64,000 bases of DNA from Leisingera aquaemixtae (GCF_019801145.1 NZ_JAHVJQ010000005.1:310001-374000), one strand, 5' to 3'. Positions 1 through 8,945 are shown, counted from the first letter of the stretch. Made by a program: numbers and translations. Notes: a model not told the origin generated them from the letters alone.

Positions 1-13
1 ATCGCCAAGTCAT
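1..13 (-). CDS. Start of a flavoprotein subunit gene (partial, cut by window edge)
   Basis: Only the first codons are visible: an ATG at 13-11 overlapping the TGA of the 2Fe-2S gene in an ATGA arrangement, encoding Met-Thr-Trp-Arg. In operons with a DadA-like subunit and a small 2Fe-2S subunit, the third gene normally encodes the NAD(P)/FAD-type alpha subunit (HcnB-like, LhpE-like or OoxA-like). That identity is inferred from position only. Confidence 0.5.
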
Positions 14-321
14 ACTGTTGCATTGCCAGCCTCCGCTTCATGCGGGCGGGCAATCCGCATGCCCTCTTCCACTTCCAGCATACAGGCCTGCTGCACACGG
101 CCGCCGGTCTCCACCAAGCATTCAAAACAGGCGCCCATCATGCAGAACGGCGCCCGCGGCGCGCCGGAGACCGGCGTATGGCGGAACACCTGCACGCCAG
201 CGGCCAGCAGGGCGGCAGCCAGGTTGGCGCCTGCGGGCAGCTCAAGCGGCTGCCCGTCGAACCAGACCCGCACCCGGGGCGCGTCGCCTGCCAGCTCAAG
301 AAACGGGGAATCGGTCTTCAC
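10..321 (-). CDS. (2Fe-2S)-binding small subunit of a flavin dehydrogenase
   Basis: About 103 residues. The C-terminal half carries a plant-type 2Fe-2S cysteine pattern (FCMMGACFECLVE, with a later Cys in VQQACMLEVEEG), as in the small subunits of HcnABC, octopine/nopaline oxidases and D-hydroxyproline dehydrogenase. It would pass electrons between the flavin subunits of a membrane-associated dehydrogenase. I chose the GTG at 321, which gives a normal length. A longer in-frame reading to 423 would run deep into the upstream gene. Even so the start overlaps the DadA-like gene by 26 bp, and the stop overlaps the next start by 4 bp, so the three subunits look translationally coupled. Confidence 0.8.
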   Translation of the reverse strand: MKTDSPFLELAGDAPRVRVWFDGQPLELPAGANLAAALLAAGVQVFRHTPVSGAPRAPFCMMGACFECLVETGGRVQQACMLEVEEGMRIARPHEAEAGNATV

Positions 322-1396
322 TGAACACCTCCAGATCAGGGGCGGCCGCAGTGCCTTCGAGCCAGTCGGGCAGGAACAGCGCATGGGCCGCGGCCAGGGT
401 GATGCCGCTGTGGCAGGTGACAAGGTAGGCGCCCGGCAGTTCGGGGCTTTCCTGATAGATCGGCAGCCCGTCGGGCGACAGGATTCGCAAGGCGCCCCAG
501 CTGCGCACCAGCTGCGCGCGGGCCAGCGCCGGATAGGCCGCGATCGCCTCGGCGGCCAAACCGGACAGGCCCGGCTGCGTCACCCCGTCATCCAGCCCCA
601 CCTCTTCGTTGGTGGCGCCGATCTGGATGCCGCCCTCGTCCACCTGGCGGGCAATCAGCGAGGGGCGGTTGATCATCTTCGGCAGCTTCTCGGTGATCAG
701 CACCTGGCCGCGCTGCGGCCGCACCGGCGCCTTGAAGCCCAGCTTGGGGCCAAGCTCCATCGCGCCGAGGCCTGCCGAGAGCACAACCTTTCCGGCCGTG
801 ACGGTGGTGCCATCGCTGCACTGGACCTTGAATGCATCCGGCTTGGAGACAGACGTCACAGTCTTGCCGTTCAGAACCGTGCCGCCCAGCCGCCGGACGT
901 CCTCTGCCAGTGACACCAGCAGCCGCAGCGGGTTTGCGTGGCCGTCCTGGTGATGCAGGATCGCGCCTGCCACCTTGGGGCCGATGTGCGGCTCCTCGCG
1001 GCTGAGCGCATTACGGCCCAGCACCTCGTAGGGGTAGTTGCCGCCCAGCTTGTCCTTCAGCGTGTCATATTGCGCGACGGTCGCGTAAAGCGTTTCCTCG
1101 GAGAAATGCAGGTCATAGCCGCCGTTCTGCTGCAACCCGACAGAGCGGCCGGTGCCGTCTTCCAGTTCCGCCGCAAACCCGCCCCAGGCGGCGGCAGACT
1201 GCTGGCTCCAGCTGGCATAGCGCGGCTGCTTCATCCCCTTTGACTGGACCCAGACCAGGCCGAAGTTGCCGCGGCTGGCCCGGAAGGCGCCGTCATCGCC
1301 ATCCAGCACCGTGATGCGCTTGCCGCGCCTCAGCAGCCCCCAGGCCACCGACAGGCCGACAACGCCGCCGCCGATCACTGCATAATCTGCTTCCAT
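296..1396 (-). CDS. DadA-like FAD-dependent oxidoreductase (beta subunit)
   Basis: 366 residues. The N terminus has the Rossmann FAD motif GGGVVGLSVAWGL (about residues 8-20), and the C terminus has the second FAD-contact region (CHSGITLAAAHA). Length and layout match the DAO/DadA family subunits HcnC, OoxB and LhpB, which oxidise D-amino acids, glycine, cyclic imino acids or opines. The gene follows a TRAP transporter on the same strand and precedes the 2Fe-2S subunit, so the transporter probably imports the substrate. The exact substrate cannot be read from the sequence. The ATG at 1396 is directly followed by the Rossmann fold. Confidence 0.85.
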   Translation of the reverse strand: MEADYAVIGGGVVGLSVAWGLLRRGKRITVLDGDDGAFRASRGNFGLVWVQSKGMKQPRYASWSQQSAAAWGGFAAELEDGTGRSVGLQQNGGYDLHFSEETLYATVAQYDTLKDKLGGNYPYEVLGRNALSREEPHIGPKVAGAILHHQDGHANPLRLLVSLAEDVRRLGGTVLNGKTVTSVSKPDAFKVQCSDGTTVTAGKVVLSAGLGAMELGPKLGFKAPVRPQRGQVLITEKLPKMINRPSLIARQVDEGGIQIGATNEEVGLDDGVTQPGLSGLAAEAIAAYPALARAQLVRSWGALRILSPDGLPIYQESPELPGAYLVTCHSGITLAAAHALFLPDWLEGTAAAPDLEVFSEDRFPVS

Positions 1397-1427
1397 CCTG
1401 CCGATTCTCCGGGGATTGCTTTGTGTG

Positions 1428-1450
1428 CGGGGCGGCGCGCGGCCGCCCCG
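1428..1450. other. GC-rich hairpin between dctP and the dehydrogenase genes
   Basis: A perfect 9-bp inverted repeat (CGGGGCGGC / GCCGCCCCG) with a 5-nt loop lies in the 69-bp gap after dctP. No T tract follows on the minus strand. It is therefore more likely to protect or process mRNA, or attenuate weakly, than to terminate fully. It would leave dctP message more abundant than the dehydrogenase message. Confidence 0.45.
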
Positions 1451-1465
1451 GTCCTTGATACGGGA

Positions 1466-2458
1466 TTACTTGCCGATCTGGTCAAGAATGCCCTGACCCC
1501 AGTCGGCGCCAACGTCTTCCAGAACCACCGGCCAGACGTCCTCGCGCACCTTGGCAGCCATCGCGGCCAGTTCGTCGTCGCTGAGGTCCACTACCTTGGC
1601 ACCCAGCTCATCGGCCAGACGCTGCTCCCATTTGCCCTGGTCCTCTTCGGCGACAGTCCAGCGCTGCGCTTCAAACTCCGCCGCGGCGGCTTTCAGCGCC
1701 TCCTGATCTTCTGCGTCCAGCTCAGCCAGCGAGCCGTTGGAGATGATCATGTACCAGACCTCAAAGTGGGTGTTGGCGGGCACATAAGCCTTGGTCACGT
1801 CGCGGAACGAGGCATAGTAGCCTTCGGCACCAGAGCCGATCACGCCGTCAACCACGCCGGTCTGGATCGCGGTAAAGGCCTCGGAGAACGGGATCGGCGA
1901 CGGGATGTAGCCCAGGGCCTCGCCGGTCAGCTGGAAGCTCTTGATGCCGGGCACCCGCACCTTGATGCCGTTGGACTGCGACGGGTCGCCCGGGTTGACC
2001 GCGTCGGTGTTCAGCGCAATGCCGCCGAAATAGACCGGATAGGCCGCCAGCATGGTGATGTCCTGCTTGGCGTAAAGCTCTGCCATCACGTTGCGCACCG
2101 CGCCGCCGGGGCCGTAGATCTTGCGTGCCTCATCCCAGTTGTTGGCCAGATAGGGGAACGAGCTGATCTGCATCCGGCGGTCCGCCGCGGCGGCTGCGGG
2201 CTGGGTCGCCATGTCGATGGCGCCGACGCTGATGCGTTCCTGAACGGTGGTGTAATCGCCGAGCGCTGAGGCCGGGAAGATGTTGATCGACACGTCGCCG
2301 CCGGTAGCCTCATCCACCTGGGCTGCAAAGGCGCGCAGCTCCTTGTCGATGGTGGTGTCCTGGGGGCGCACGTGGCTCATCTTCAGGTCCGCGGCCGAGG
2401 CGAGGCCCGCCAGCGACATCAGGGCAGCAGCAGCGGTGCCGGTCAGAAAATGTTTCAT
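1466..2458 (-). CDS. dctP: TRAP transporter solute-binding protein, DctP family
   Basis: 330 residues beginning with a Sec signal peptide (MKHFLTGTAAAALMSLAGLASA, cut before ADLKMSH). The body has DctP-family features, including the substrate-carboxylate region around IKVRVPGIKSFQLTGEA and the VVDGVIGSG stretch. It is the periplasmic receptor of the TRAP system whose DctM and DctQ genes lie just upstream on the same strand. Most DctP receptors bind a carboxylate; linkage to the flavin dehydrogenase suggests an amino-acid or imino-acid-like acid, which is inference. Confidence 0.9.
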   Translation of the reverse strand: MKHFLTGTAAAALMSLAGLASAADLKMSHVRPQDTTIDKELRAFAAQVDEATGGDVSINIFPASALGDYTTVQERISVGAIDMATQPAAAAADRRMQISSFPYLANNWDEARKIYGPGGAVRNVMAELYAKQDITMLAAYPVYFGGIALNTDAVNPGDPSQSNGIKVRVPGIKSFQLTGEALGYIPSPIPFSEAFTAIQTGVVDGVIGSGAEGYYASFRDVTKAYVPANTHFEVWYMIISNGSLAELDAEDQEALKAAAAEFEAQRWTVAEEDQGKWEQRLADELGAKVVDLSDDELAAMAAKVREDVWPVVLEDVGADWGQGILDQIGK

Positions 2459-2503
2459 GGGTAGTCTCCTCCGTAGGGTGTCAGGTGTTTGTCAGGGGTG
2501 GGG

Positions 2504-3802
2504 TCAGTAGCCGAAGAAACGCGGCAGAAAGAGCGACAGGTCGGGCCACAGCGAGGTCAGGAAGACCACCGGCACATAGCCCGTCAGGATCAGGATCATC
2601 GCGGGCGGGATCACCTTGGTGACCTTCACATTGCCGATCCGCGCGCCGAGGTAGAGGATCGAGGCATAGGGCGGGGTGACGCCGCCCATCGCGGTGTTGA
2701 CGCCCATGATCGCGGCAAACTGCACCGGGGTGACACCGATCGCCTGCATCAGCGGCAGCAGCAGCGGTGCGATCAGGATGATGGCGGTGACGTCGTTCAC
2801 GACCATGCCGACCAGGAACAGCAGGATATTGATGAAGATCAGCAGCAGCACCTTGTTCTCGGTGACCTCGAAGATCGCGCTGACCATTTTCTGCGGGATC
2901 GCCTCGTAGACGAACATCTGGCTCAGGATCATTGAGAACAGGATCATCACCATGATCGCACCCACGGCGGTGGCGGCCTCCTTGCCGGCCTCCAGGAAGC
3001 TGTCCCATTTCAGGCCCTTGTAGATGAAGAAGCCGACCGGCAGCGCATAGATCACCGACAGCGCGGCGGCTTCGGTCGGGGTCATGATGCCGCCGTAAAT
3101 GCCGCCCAGGATGATCACCGGCATCAGCAGCGCCGGGGTGGCGTTGAAACCCTTCTTCGCCACATCGCCTGCCAGCTCCGAGAAGCTCGGCGCGTCATCC
3201 AGCACCAGGTCGAACTTGCGGCTCATCCACAGGTTCATGGCCGAAAAGTTGAACATGATCAGCAGGCCCGGCCCCAGGGTCGCCAGGAAGCAGGCGAGGA
3301 TCGAGGTATCGGTCACCCAGCCATAGACGATCATGGTGACAGACGGCGGGATCAGCAGCCCCAGGATGGAGGAGTTGGCAATCAGCGCGGTTGCATATTC
3401 CCGCGGATAGCCGCGCTTTTCCATCTCGGGGATCAGCAGCGGGCCGATGGCAGCGATGCCGGTCAGTCCGGAGCCGGAGATCGCGCCGATGATGGCGCAG
3501 CTAACCGCGGCCACAACGCCCAGGCCGCCGCGGACATGGCCGATGAAGGCGTTGACGAAGTTCAAAAGCGAGGCAGCAATGCCGCTGGCCGACATGATGG
3601 TGCCAGCCAGCACGAACAGCGGAATGGCCAGCAGCACCGGGTTGCCCAGCTGCTGGGAACCCCACAGCATCATGCCTTTCATGGTCACATCGCCCAGGAA
3701 ATACATGATCATCAGGGCGGCCCCGAAGCAGTAGGGCAGCGGCACGCCAAGGGTCAGGGTCAGCACCAGGACGGCGATGGCAAGAAGGGCAATCTCGATC
3801 AT
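2504..3802 (-). CDS. dctM: TRAP transporter large permease, DctM family
   Basis: 432 residues, the usual DctM length, with about a dozen hydrophobic segments and the family's repeated Pro/Gly-rich membrane motifs (GLLIPPSVTMIVYGW, GGVTPPYASILYLG). It is the Na+-driven transport subunit in the inner membrane. The start is the ATG at 3802, which overlaps the dctQ stop by 4 bp (ATGA). Reading on to 3988 in the same frame would add only low-complexity residues inside dctQ, so I rejected the longer form. Confidence 0.92.
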   Translation of the reverse strand: MIEIALLAIAVLVLTLTLGVPLPYCFGAALMIMYFLGDVTMKGMMLWGSQQLGNPVLLAIPLFVLAGTIMSASGIAASLLNFVNAFIGHVRGGLGVVAAVSCAIIGAISGSGLTGIAAIGPLLIPEMEKRGYPREYATALIANSSILGLLIPPSVTMIVYGWVTDTSILACFLATLGPGLLIMFNFSAMNLWMSRKFDLVLDDAPSFSELAGDVAKKGFNATPALLMPVIILGGIYGGIMTPTEAAALSVIYALPVGFFIYKGLKWDSFLEAGKEAATAVGAIMVMILFSMILSQMFVYEAIPQKMVSAIFEVTENKVLLLIFINILLFLVGMVVNDVTAIILIAPLLLPLMQAIGVTPVQFAAIMGVNTAMGGVTPPYASILYLGARIGNVKVTKVIPPAMILILTGYVPVVFLTSLWPDLSLFLPRFFGY

Positions 3803-4269
3803 TTTGCGGCTCCGGCGCGCAGGGAATTGATATGGCGCAGCAGGTGCACCGCGGTGTAGAGCATCATCAGCGCCAGTCCGGCCGCCAGAGCCACTTCGGA
3901 ATAGAATGTCGGCAGGTAGAGCGTCGGGCTCTCTTTCCAGACCCGCCAGGCGTACTGGGTGTACTCCCAGGCCCAGCTCAGCAGCCACAGGCCGACGGCC
4001 AGGCTGATGATTTCACCGATGATCGCCAGCACGGTGTGGCCGCGCTCTGTCTTGATGGCGATTTCCAGCACGTTGGCGCGGATGTGGGTGTCCTCGCGCG
4101 AGGCGTTCACGGCGCCAAGGATGTAGAGCCAGATGGTCGGGTAGAGCATGGTCTCCTCCAGCCCCATCACCGGGATCTGCAGCAGATAGCGTGTGACCAC
4201 CTGGACGAACTGGCCCAGGGCCACCAGGCAGATCAGCCCTGTCAGCAGATATTTTGAGAATTTGTCCAT
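3799..4269 (-). CDS. dctQ: TRAP transporter small permease, DctQ family
   Basis: 156 residues with four hydrophobic segments, the standard DctQ layout (MDKFSKYLLTGLICLVALGQ as helix 1). The conserved ETMLYPTIWLYILGA-type region is present. It pairs with DctM in the inner membrane. First gene of the minus-strand operon dctQ-dctM-dctP-flavin dehydrogenase, reading away from the divergent LysR gene at 4382. Confidence 0.9.
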   Translation of the reverse strand: MDKFSKYLLTGLICLVALGQFVQVVTRYLLQIPVMGLEETMLYPTIWLYILGAVNASREDTHIRANVLEIAIKTERGHTVLAIIGEIISLAVGLWLLSWAWEYTQYAWRVWKESPTLYLPTFYSEVALAAGLALMMLYTAVHLLRHINSLRAGAAK

Positions 4270-4324
4270 CTGTCCTCCTTCCGGCGTCCCCTCGCCGGGT
4301 TTGGTGGATTTGGCTGGACAAGCC

Positions 4325-4372
4325 CCATAAGATCAATTTCAAAATATCTGTGACTCCATAAGCTGAATTGAT
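4325..4372. promoter_or_regulatory. Candidate LysR operator in the dctQ/lysR divergent region
   Basis: The 112-bp gap between the divergent dctQ and lysR starts contains two copies of CCATAAG (4325-4331 and 4356-4362), spaced 31 bp apart, close to three helical turns. A wide inverted repeat, ATCAATT (4332-4338) and AATTGAT (4366-4372), interleaves with them. LysR proteins commonly bind such divergent regions. The assignment is positional. Confidence 0.4.
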
Positions 4373-4381
4373 ACCCCTGCC

Positions 4382-5344
4382 ATGAACTTCTCAATCCGCC
4401 AAATCTTCACCTTCCGCGAGGTCATGCGCAGCGGCTCCATTTCCCAGGCCGCGCGCACTGTCGGGCGCACCCAGCCGGCGGTCAGCACGATGATCTCGAC
4501 ACTGGAGGGCGAACTGGGCTTCAGCCTGTTCGTCCGTGAGCAGGGCAAACTCATCCCAACCCCGGAGGCCCGGTTCTTTCTCGAAGAGTGCGAAACCGTG
4601 CTGGAGCGCATCGAGCGGATCGAGCGCACGGTGAGCAAGATCCGCAGCCACGAGGCCGGCAAGCTGCGTGTCGCCTGCCACCCGGCGGCGTCCGGGCTGT
4701 TCATGCCGCGGATTCTAACGGATTTTCTGCAAGGCAAGGATGAGCTTGAGGTCTCTCTCATCATGCGGTCCTCGGACGTGATCGAGGACTTGATTGCCTC
4801 GCAGCAATTCGACATCGGCTTTGCTGAAACCCCGGCTCCGCGCCCCTCCGTCCGGCAGATGGATTTCGATCTCGAATGCGTCTGCGTGGTCCCGGCCAGC
4901 GACCCGCTTGCGCAGGCCGCGGAAATCACGCCGCAGGATCTGGACGGCAAGCCGATGGCGGTGCTGTTCGAAAAGCACCCCTTGACGGTCCAGACAGAGG
5001 CCGCTTTCCACAGAAGCGGCTGCCGGTTCCACAAGCGGCTGGAGCTGCGCACCTGGGCACCCGGCCTGCAGTTTGTTGCTGCGGGCATGTGCTACATGAT
5101 TTGCGACATGATCACCGCCTACAGCAGTCTTCAGCAGCGCCAGACCAAAACTGAACTGGCGATTCGCCGGTTCCGTCCGCGAATCGGCACGGGCGTGTCG
5201 ATTCTGACTCCGGGCTACGCAACACAGTCGCTGACCTCCAAGGCGTTCACGGCGCAGCTGTGCAGCTCCATCGAAAACATGCAGGCGGAAATGGAAACCT
5301 GCCTCGGCCAGCAGGCCGGGGTTCCCCTAGTGCCGCCGCATTAG
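4382..5344 (+). CDS. LysR-family transcriptional regulator
   Basis: 320 residues. The N-terminal winged helix-turn-helix is clear at residues 1-60 (SISQAARTVGRTQPAVSTMI), followed by a linker helix and a type-2 periplasmic-binding-like effector domain. It is divergent from the TRAP/dehydrogenase operon with a 112-bp gap, the classic arrangement for a LysR activator of the neighbouring operon. The inducer is probably the imported substrate or its oxidation product (inference). The ATG at 4382 opens directly into the HTH domain. Confidence 0.88.
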   Translation: MNFSIRQIFTFREVMRSGSISQAARTVGRTQPAVSTMISTLEGELGFSLFVREQGKLIPTPEARFFLEECETVLERIERIERTVSKIRSHEAGKLRVACHPAASGLFMPRILTDFLQGKDELEVSLIMRSSDVIEDLIASQQFDIGFAETPAPRPSVRQMDFDLECVCVVPASDPLAQAAEITPQDLDGKPMAVLFEKHPLTVQTEAAFHRSGCRFHKRLELRTWAPGLQFVAAGMCYMICDMITAYSSLQQRQTKTELAIRRFRPRIGTGVSILTPGYATQSLTSKAFTAQLCSSIENMQAEMETCLGQQAGVPLVPPH

Positions 5345-5469
5345 CACCCTCGCCCAGTGCAAAAGAATTGGACGGAGCGCTCATTTTCTGTGCACTGCGA
5401 GCTTTCCTTCCGGCCGCGCCTGCCTGCCGGGCTTTACAGGTTTTGCCAGCACAGATCATGCTCTGCCGC

Positions 5470-6054
5470 ATGCCAGATGCCCTGTCCATAATCGTCGTCG
5501 AACCCGACCGTGAGCGTGCATTCATGATCGTGGACGGGCTGCGCGGTGCCGGAAACTTCGACATTCAGGTCATCTCCGAGCCTTCGGGCCTTGCCCGCCA
5601 GATACAGGTGCGCGACCCGGACGTCGTCCTGATCGACATCGCCAACCCCTCCCGCGACGTGCTGGAGGAACTGACGCTGGCATCCGGACCCAAGGAACGG
5701 CCGGTGGCGATGTTCACCGACCGCAGCGGGGCCGGGCTGTCCGCCGCCGCTGTGGAGGCGGGTGTCTCGGCCTATGTGGTCGACGGGCTGCAGCCCGCCC
5801 GGCTGAAACCGGTTCTGGACGCCGCCATTGCCCGGTTCCGGCTGTTTCAGCGCATGCGCACGGAGCTCGCCGAAGCCAAACGCGCCCTGGAAGAGCGCAA
5901 GGTCATCGACCGTGCCAAGGGGATGGTCATGAAAGCCCGGGGCATTGGCGAGGATGAAGCCTATGCGCTGCTGCGCAAAGCCGCGATGGACCAGAACAAG
6001 CGCGTCGCCGAGGTTGCGCAGGCGCTGGTCACCGCTGCGGGGTTGCTGGCATGA
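5470..6054 (+). CDS. nasT: ANTAR-domain antiterminator, NasT-like
   Basis: 194 residues: a receiver-like domain (ALSIIVVEPDRERAFMIVDG at the start; VVLIDIANPSR around the usual phospho-acceptor Asp), a coiled linker, and a C-terminal ANTAR RNA-binding domain (KVIDRAKGMVMKARGIGEDE ... AYALLRKAAMDQNKR). In NasTS systems NasT binds a two-hairpin leader and prevents termination upstream of nitrate/nitrite genes. I chose the ATG at 5470; an ATG at 5458 is also possible. The stop overlaps nasS by 4 bp (ATGA), fitting a coupled sensor/antiterminator pair. Confidence 0.9.
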   Translation: MPDALSIIVVEPDRERAFMIVDGLRGAGNFDIQVISEPSGLARQIQVRDPDVVLIDIANPSRDVLEELTLASGPKERPVAMFTDRSGAGLSAAAVEAGVSAYVVDGLQPARLKPVLDAAIARFRLFQRMRTELAEAKRALEERKVIDRAKGMVMKARGIGEDEAYALLRKAAMDQNKRVAEVAQALVTAAGLLA

Positions 6055-7229
6055 GCATGACACGCATTCCTGCCGGCTATCTCCCGCTGACAGATGCGGC
6101 GCCGCTGATTGCCGCCCAGGAAATGGGCTTTGTCGCCGAGGAGCGGCTGACGCTGGATCTGCACCGCGCGCCCTCCTGGTCGTCGCTGCGGGACATGCTG
6201 GCCTTTGGCAAGGTGGACGCTGCACAGATGCTTGCACCGGTTCCGGTTGCCGCGGCGCTTGGCCTGGGCGGCGCCAGTGCGCCGTTTTCAGTTCTGTCCG
6301 TGCTCTCCGTCAATGGAACCGTCATTGTTGTCAGTAACAGCCTGTCTCGCAAAATGGCGGAAGCGGGGCACAGGTTTTCCTTTGATGATGCCGTGACAGC
6401 GGGCAAGGCCCTGATCGCCGCAGCCGGCCCGGACCTGCGGATCGGCGTCCCGTTTCCCTTCTCCATGCATACCGAACTGCTGACATACTGGCTGCGCGGG
6501 CTGGGGCCGGAAACGCCCCGGGGCATCAACATCCTGACGGTGCCGCCGCCGCGGATGGCAGAGGCGATCAAACGCGGTGAAATCGACGCCTTCTGCGTCG
6601 GAGAGCCTTGGGGGTCGATTGCCGTCGAGCAAGGCTCAGGCACGCTTCTGCTTCCCGGCAGGGCGATCTGGTCCTTTGCACCTGAAAAGGTGCTGGCCGT
6701 CCGCAGCGGCTGGGCAGAAACAGAACCCGGCCTGTCCGGCCGCCTGATCCGGGCACTGTGGCGCGCTGGGCGCTGGCTGGCCGACCCCGCCTCCCGCGGG
6801 CTGGCAGCGGAAATCCTGTCGTCCCGGCGGTATCTCGATCTGCCCGCCGAAATCATCGAACGCACGCTTTCCGGGAAGTTCACGGTTTCCGCTCAGGGCC
6901 TGCAGCGGGACGCGCCTGACTTCATCGAGTTTCACAACGGCGCGGCAGGCTTCCCCTGGCGCAGCCAGGCCCAATGGATCGCCCTGCAGCTTGCCGAGCG
7001 GAACGGCCTGGACCGCCAAGCGGCGCTGGAAACTGCCGGGTCCGTCTTCCGCAGCGACCTTTACCGTGCCGCCCTGCGGGGAACCGGGGCGAAGCTGCCG
7101 GGCGCCTCTTCGAAACTGGAAGGTGCGAACACCGCCAGCCTGCAGGCCGCAGGGGAATCGGAAACTGTCAGCTTGCTGCAGAACCGGTTTTTCGATGGCC
7201 GCGTTTTTGATCCCCTGGCCGCGGACTGA
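6051..7229 (+). CDS. nasS: NasS-like nitrate sensor (NrtA/CmpA-family, no signal peptide)
   Basis: 392 residues related to the nitrate-binding proteins NrtA/CmpA (YLPLTDAAPLIAAQEMGF near the N terminus, later KRGEIDAFCVGEPWGS). It has no export signal, so it should be cytoplasmic. Known NasS proteins hold NasT inactive until nitrate or nitrite is bound. Overlap with nasT by ATGA and position just ahead of the terminator-containing leader support this role. A second start, Met at 6057, is equally possible. Confidence 0.88.
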   Translation: MSMTRIPAGYLPLTDAAPLIAAQEMGFVAEERLTLDLHRAPSWSSLRDMLAFGKVDAAQMLAPVPVAAALGLGGASAPFSVLSVLSVNGTVIVVSNSLSRKMAEAGHRFSFDDAVTAGKALIAAAGPDLRIGVPFPFSMHTELLTYWLRGLGPETPRGINILTVPPPRMAEAIKRGEIDAFCVGEPWGSIAVEQGSGTLLLPGRAIWSFAPEKVLAVRSGWAETEPGLSGRLIRALWRAGRWLADPASRGLAAEILSSRRYLDLPAEIIERTLSGKFTVSAQGLQRDAPDFIEFHNGAAGFPWRSQAQWIALQLAERNGLDRQAALETAGSVFRSDLYRAALRGTGAKLPGASSKLEGANTASLQAAGESETVSLLQNRFFDGRVFDPLAAD

Positions 7230-7339
7230 TGAAAAATCAGGCAGCTTTCCGCGCAGCAACGCTGCAATGCAGAATTCTTTGCTGCACCCGCAAAGAAACC
7301 GTTGGCGCGGGACGGGCCTTCCGGCAGTCTGGGATCAGA

Positions 7340-7355
7340 CAGGCAACGGAGCCTG
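7340..7355 (+). promoter_or_regulatory. Candidate ANTAR (NasT) binding hairpin in the nrtA leader
   Basis: A perfect 5-bp stem (CAGGC / GCCTG) closes a six-base loop AACGGA, with A at position 1 and G at position 4. That is the loop rule for ANTAR-protein RNA targets. A second small hairpin lies directly upstream (GTCTG-GGAT-CAGAC, 7328-7340), sharing one base. The site sits 39 bases before the leader terminator, as expected for NasT antitermination. I did not find a convincing second hexaloop with the same rule. Confidence 0.6.
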
Positions 7356-7393
7356 ACTGAGAGTTTTCCCGAAGACCGGGTTTCACTGAGCAA

Positions 7394-7447
7394 AGCCGCT
7401 CGACCCACCGCCACTCCTCCCGGCGGTGCGTGTCAGCGGCTTTTTTC
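7394..7447 (+). terminator. Leader terminator upstream of nrtA
   Basis: A nested stem: outer arms AGCCGCT (7394-7400) and AGCGGCT (7435-7441), inner arms CACCGCC and GGCGGTG, followed by a run of six T beginning at 7441. It is 49 bases ahead of the nrtA ATG, not at the end of an operon. It should therefore stop transcription from nasTS unless NasT antiterminates. Confidence 0.8.
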
Positions 7448-7495
7448 TGTTCCGGCGCCCGCCGCCGGACACAGCTAGGAAAAGGAACCAACCCG

Positions 7496-8863
7496 ATGAA
7501 ACGACTGATGATGGCTCTTGCGGCCTCAACTGCCCTGACCGGACCGGCACTGGCCGCCACCCTGGAGCTGGAAAAGGATGTGCTGACCTTCGGCTTCATC
7601 AAGCTGACGGACATGGCACCGCTAGCAGTGGCCTATGAACAGGGATTCTTCGATGACGAGGGGCTGTTCGTCACCCTGGAAGCCCAGGCCAACTGGAAAG
7701 TTCTGCTGGATGGGGTGATCGACGGCACCCTGGACGGCGCCCACATGCTGGCAGGCCAGCCGCTGGCCGCAACCATCGGCTATGGCACCGAGGCGCATAT
7801 CGTCACCCCGTTTTCCATGGACCTGAACGGCAACGGCATCACGCTTTCGAACGAAGTATGGGAGATGATGAAGCCGAACCTGCCCACAGACGCAGACGGC
7901 AAGATCGCCCATCCGATCTCCGCCTCCCATCTGAAGCCGGTGATCGAGGACTTCAACGCCAAGGGCAAGCCCTTCAACATGGGCATGGTGTTCCCGGTCT
8001 CCACCCACAACTATGAACTGCGCTACTGGCTGGCGGCCGGCGGCATCAACCCCGGCTACTACTCGCCCGAAAACGTGACCGGCCAAATCGGCGCCGAGGC
8101 GTTCCTGTCGGTGACACCGCCGCCGCAGATGCCCGCGACGCTGGAGGCCGGCACGATCTCCGGCTACTGCGTGGGGGAGCCGTGGAACCAGCAGGCCGTG
8201 TTCAAGGGCATCGGCGTTCCGGTCATCACCGATTACGAGCTGTGGAAGAACAACCCGGAAAAGGTCTTCGGCATCACTGCTGAATTCGCCGAGGAAAACC
8301 CGAACACCACGCTGGCAGTAGTCAAGGCACTGATCCGCGCCGCCATGTGGCTGGATGAAAACGACAACGCCAACCGCCCCGAAGCGGTCGAGATCCTGTC
8401 GCGCCCCGATTACGTCGGCGCCGACTATGACGTGATCGCCAACTCGATGACCGGCACCTTCGAGTACGAGAAAGGCGACAAGCGCGACGTCCCGGATTTC
8501 AACGTGTTCTTCCGCTACAACGCCACCTACCCGTTTTATTCGGATGCGGTCTGGTATCTCACGCAGATGCGCCGCTGGGGGCAGATAGCCGAGCCCAAGC
8601 CCGACAGCTGGTATGACGAGGTCGCCCGCTCGGTCTACAAGCCTGAAATCTACCTGGAAGCCGCACAGATGCTGGTGGATGAGGGCCTCGCCAACCCCGG
8701 CGACTTCCCCTGGGACAGCGACGGCTACAAGGCCCCGACGCCCGCAGAGGATATCATCGACGCCATTCCCTTCGATGGCAAAGCGCCCAACGCCTATATC
8801 GACAGCCTGCCGATCGGCCTGAAATCCAGCCAGACAGTTGTCGGCAGCACCGTGCAGGGCTGA
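7496..8863 (+). CDS. nrtA: Nitrate ABC transporter substrate-binding protein
   Basis: 455 residues with a Sec-type signal peptide ([20 protein letters not shown]). The CmpA/NrtA fold follows, with the conserved [12 protein letters not shown] segment shared with NasS. It captures nitrate (possibly also nitrite) in the periplasm for NrtB and the fused ATPase downstream. I chose the ATG at 7496, which has AAAAGGAAC as a ribosome site and the signal peptide directly after it; the frame is open further upstream, but that would run into the terminator. Expression should depend on NasTS antitermination. Confidence 0.92.
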   Translation: MKRLMMALAASTALTGPALAATLELEKDVLTFGFIKLTDMAPLAVAYEQGFFDDEGLFVTLEAQANWKVLLDGVIDGTLDGAHMLAGQPLAATIGYGTEAHIVTPFSMDLNGNGITLSNEVWEMMKPNLPTDADGKIAHPISASHLKPVIEDFNAKGKPFNMGMVFPVSTHNYELRYWLAAGGINPGYYSPENVTGQIGAEAFLSVTPPPQMPATLEAGTISGYCVGEPWNQQAVFKGIGVPVITDYELWKNNPEKVFGITAEFAEENPNTTLAVVKALIRAAMWLDENDNANRPEAVEILSRPDYVGADYDVIANSMTGTFEYEKGDKRDVPDFNVFFRYNATYPFYSDAVWYLTQMRRWGQIAEPKPDSWYDEVARSVYKPEIYLEAAQMLVDEGLANPGDFPWDSDGYKAPTPAEDIIDAIPFDGKAPNAYIDSLPIGLKSSQTVVGSTVQG

Positions 8864-8945
8864 CCCCGGACGGGAGGGCGGGCGGGTCGATGCTCCCGCA
8901 GAAGCAAGCGCCGCTCCCCCCCAGAAATCCCCAGAGGACTACACT

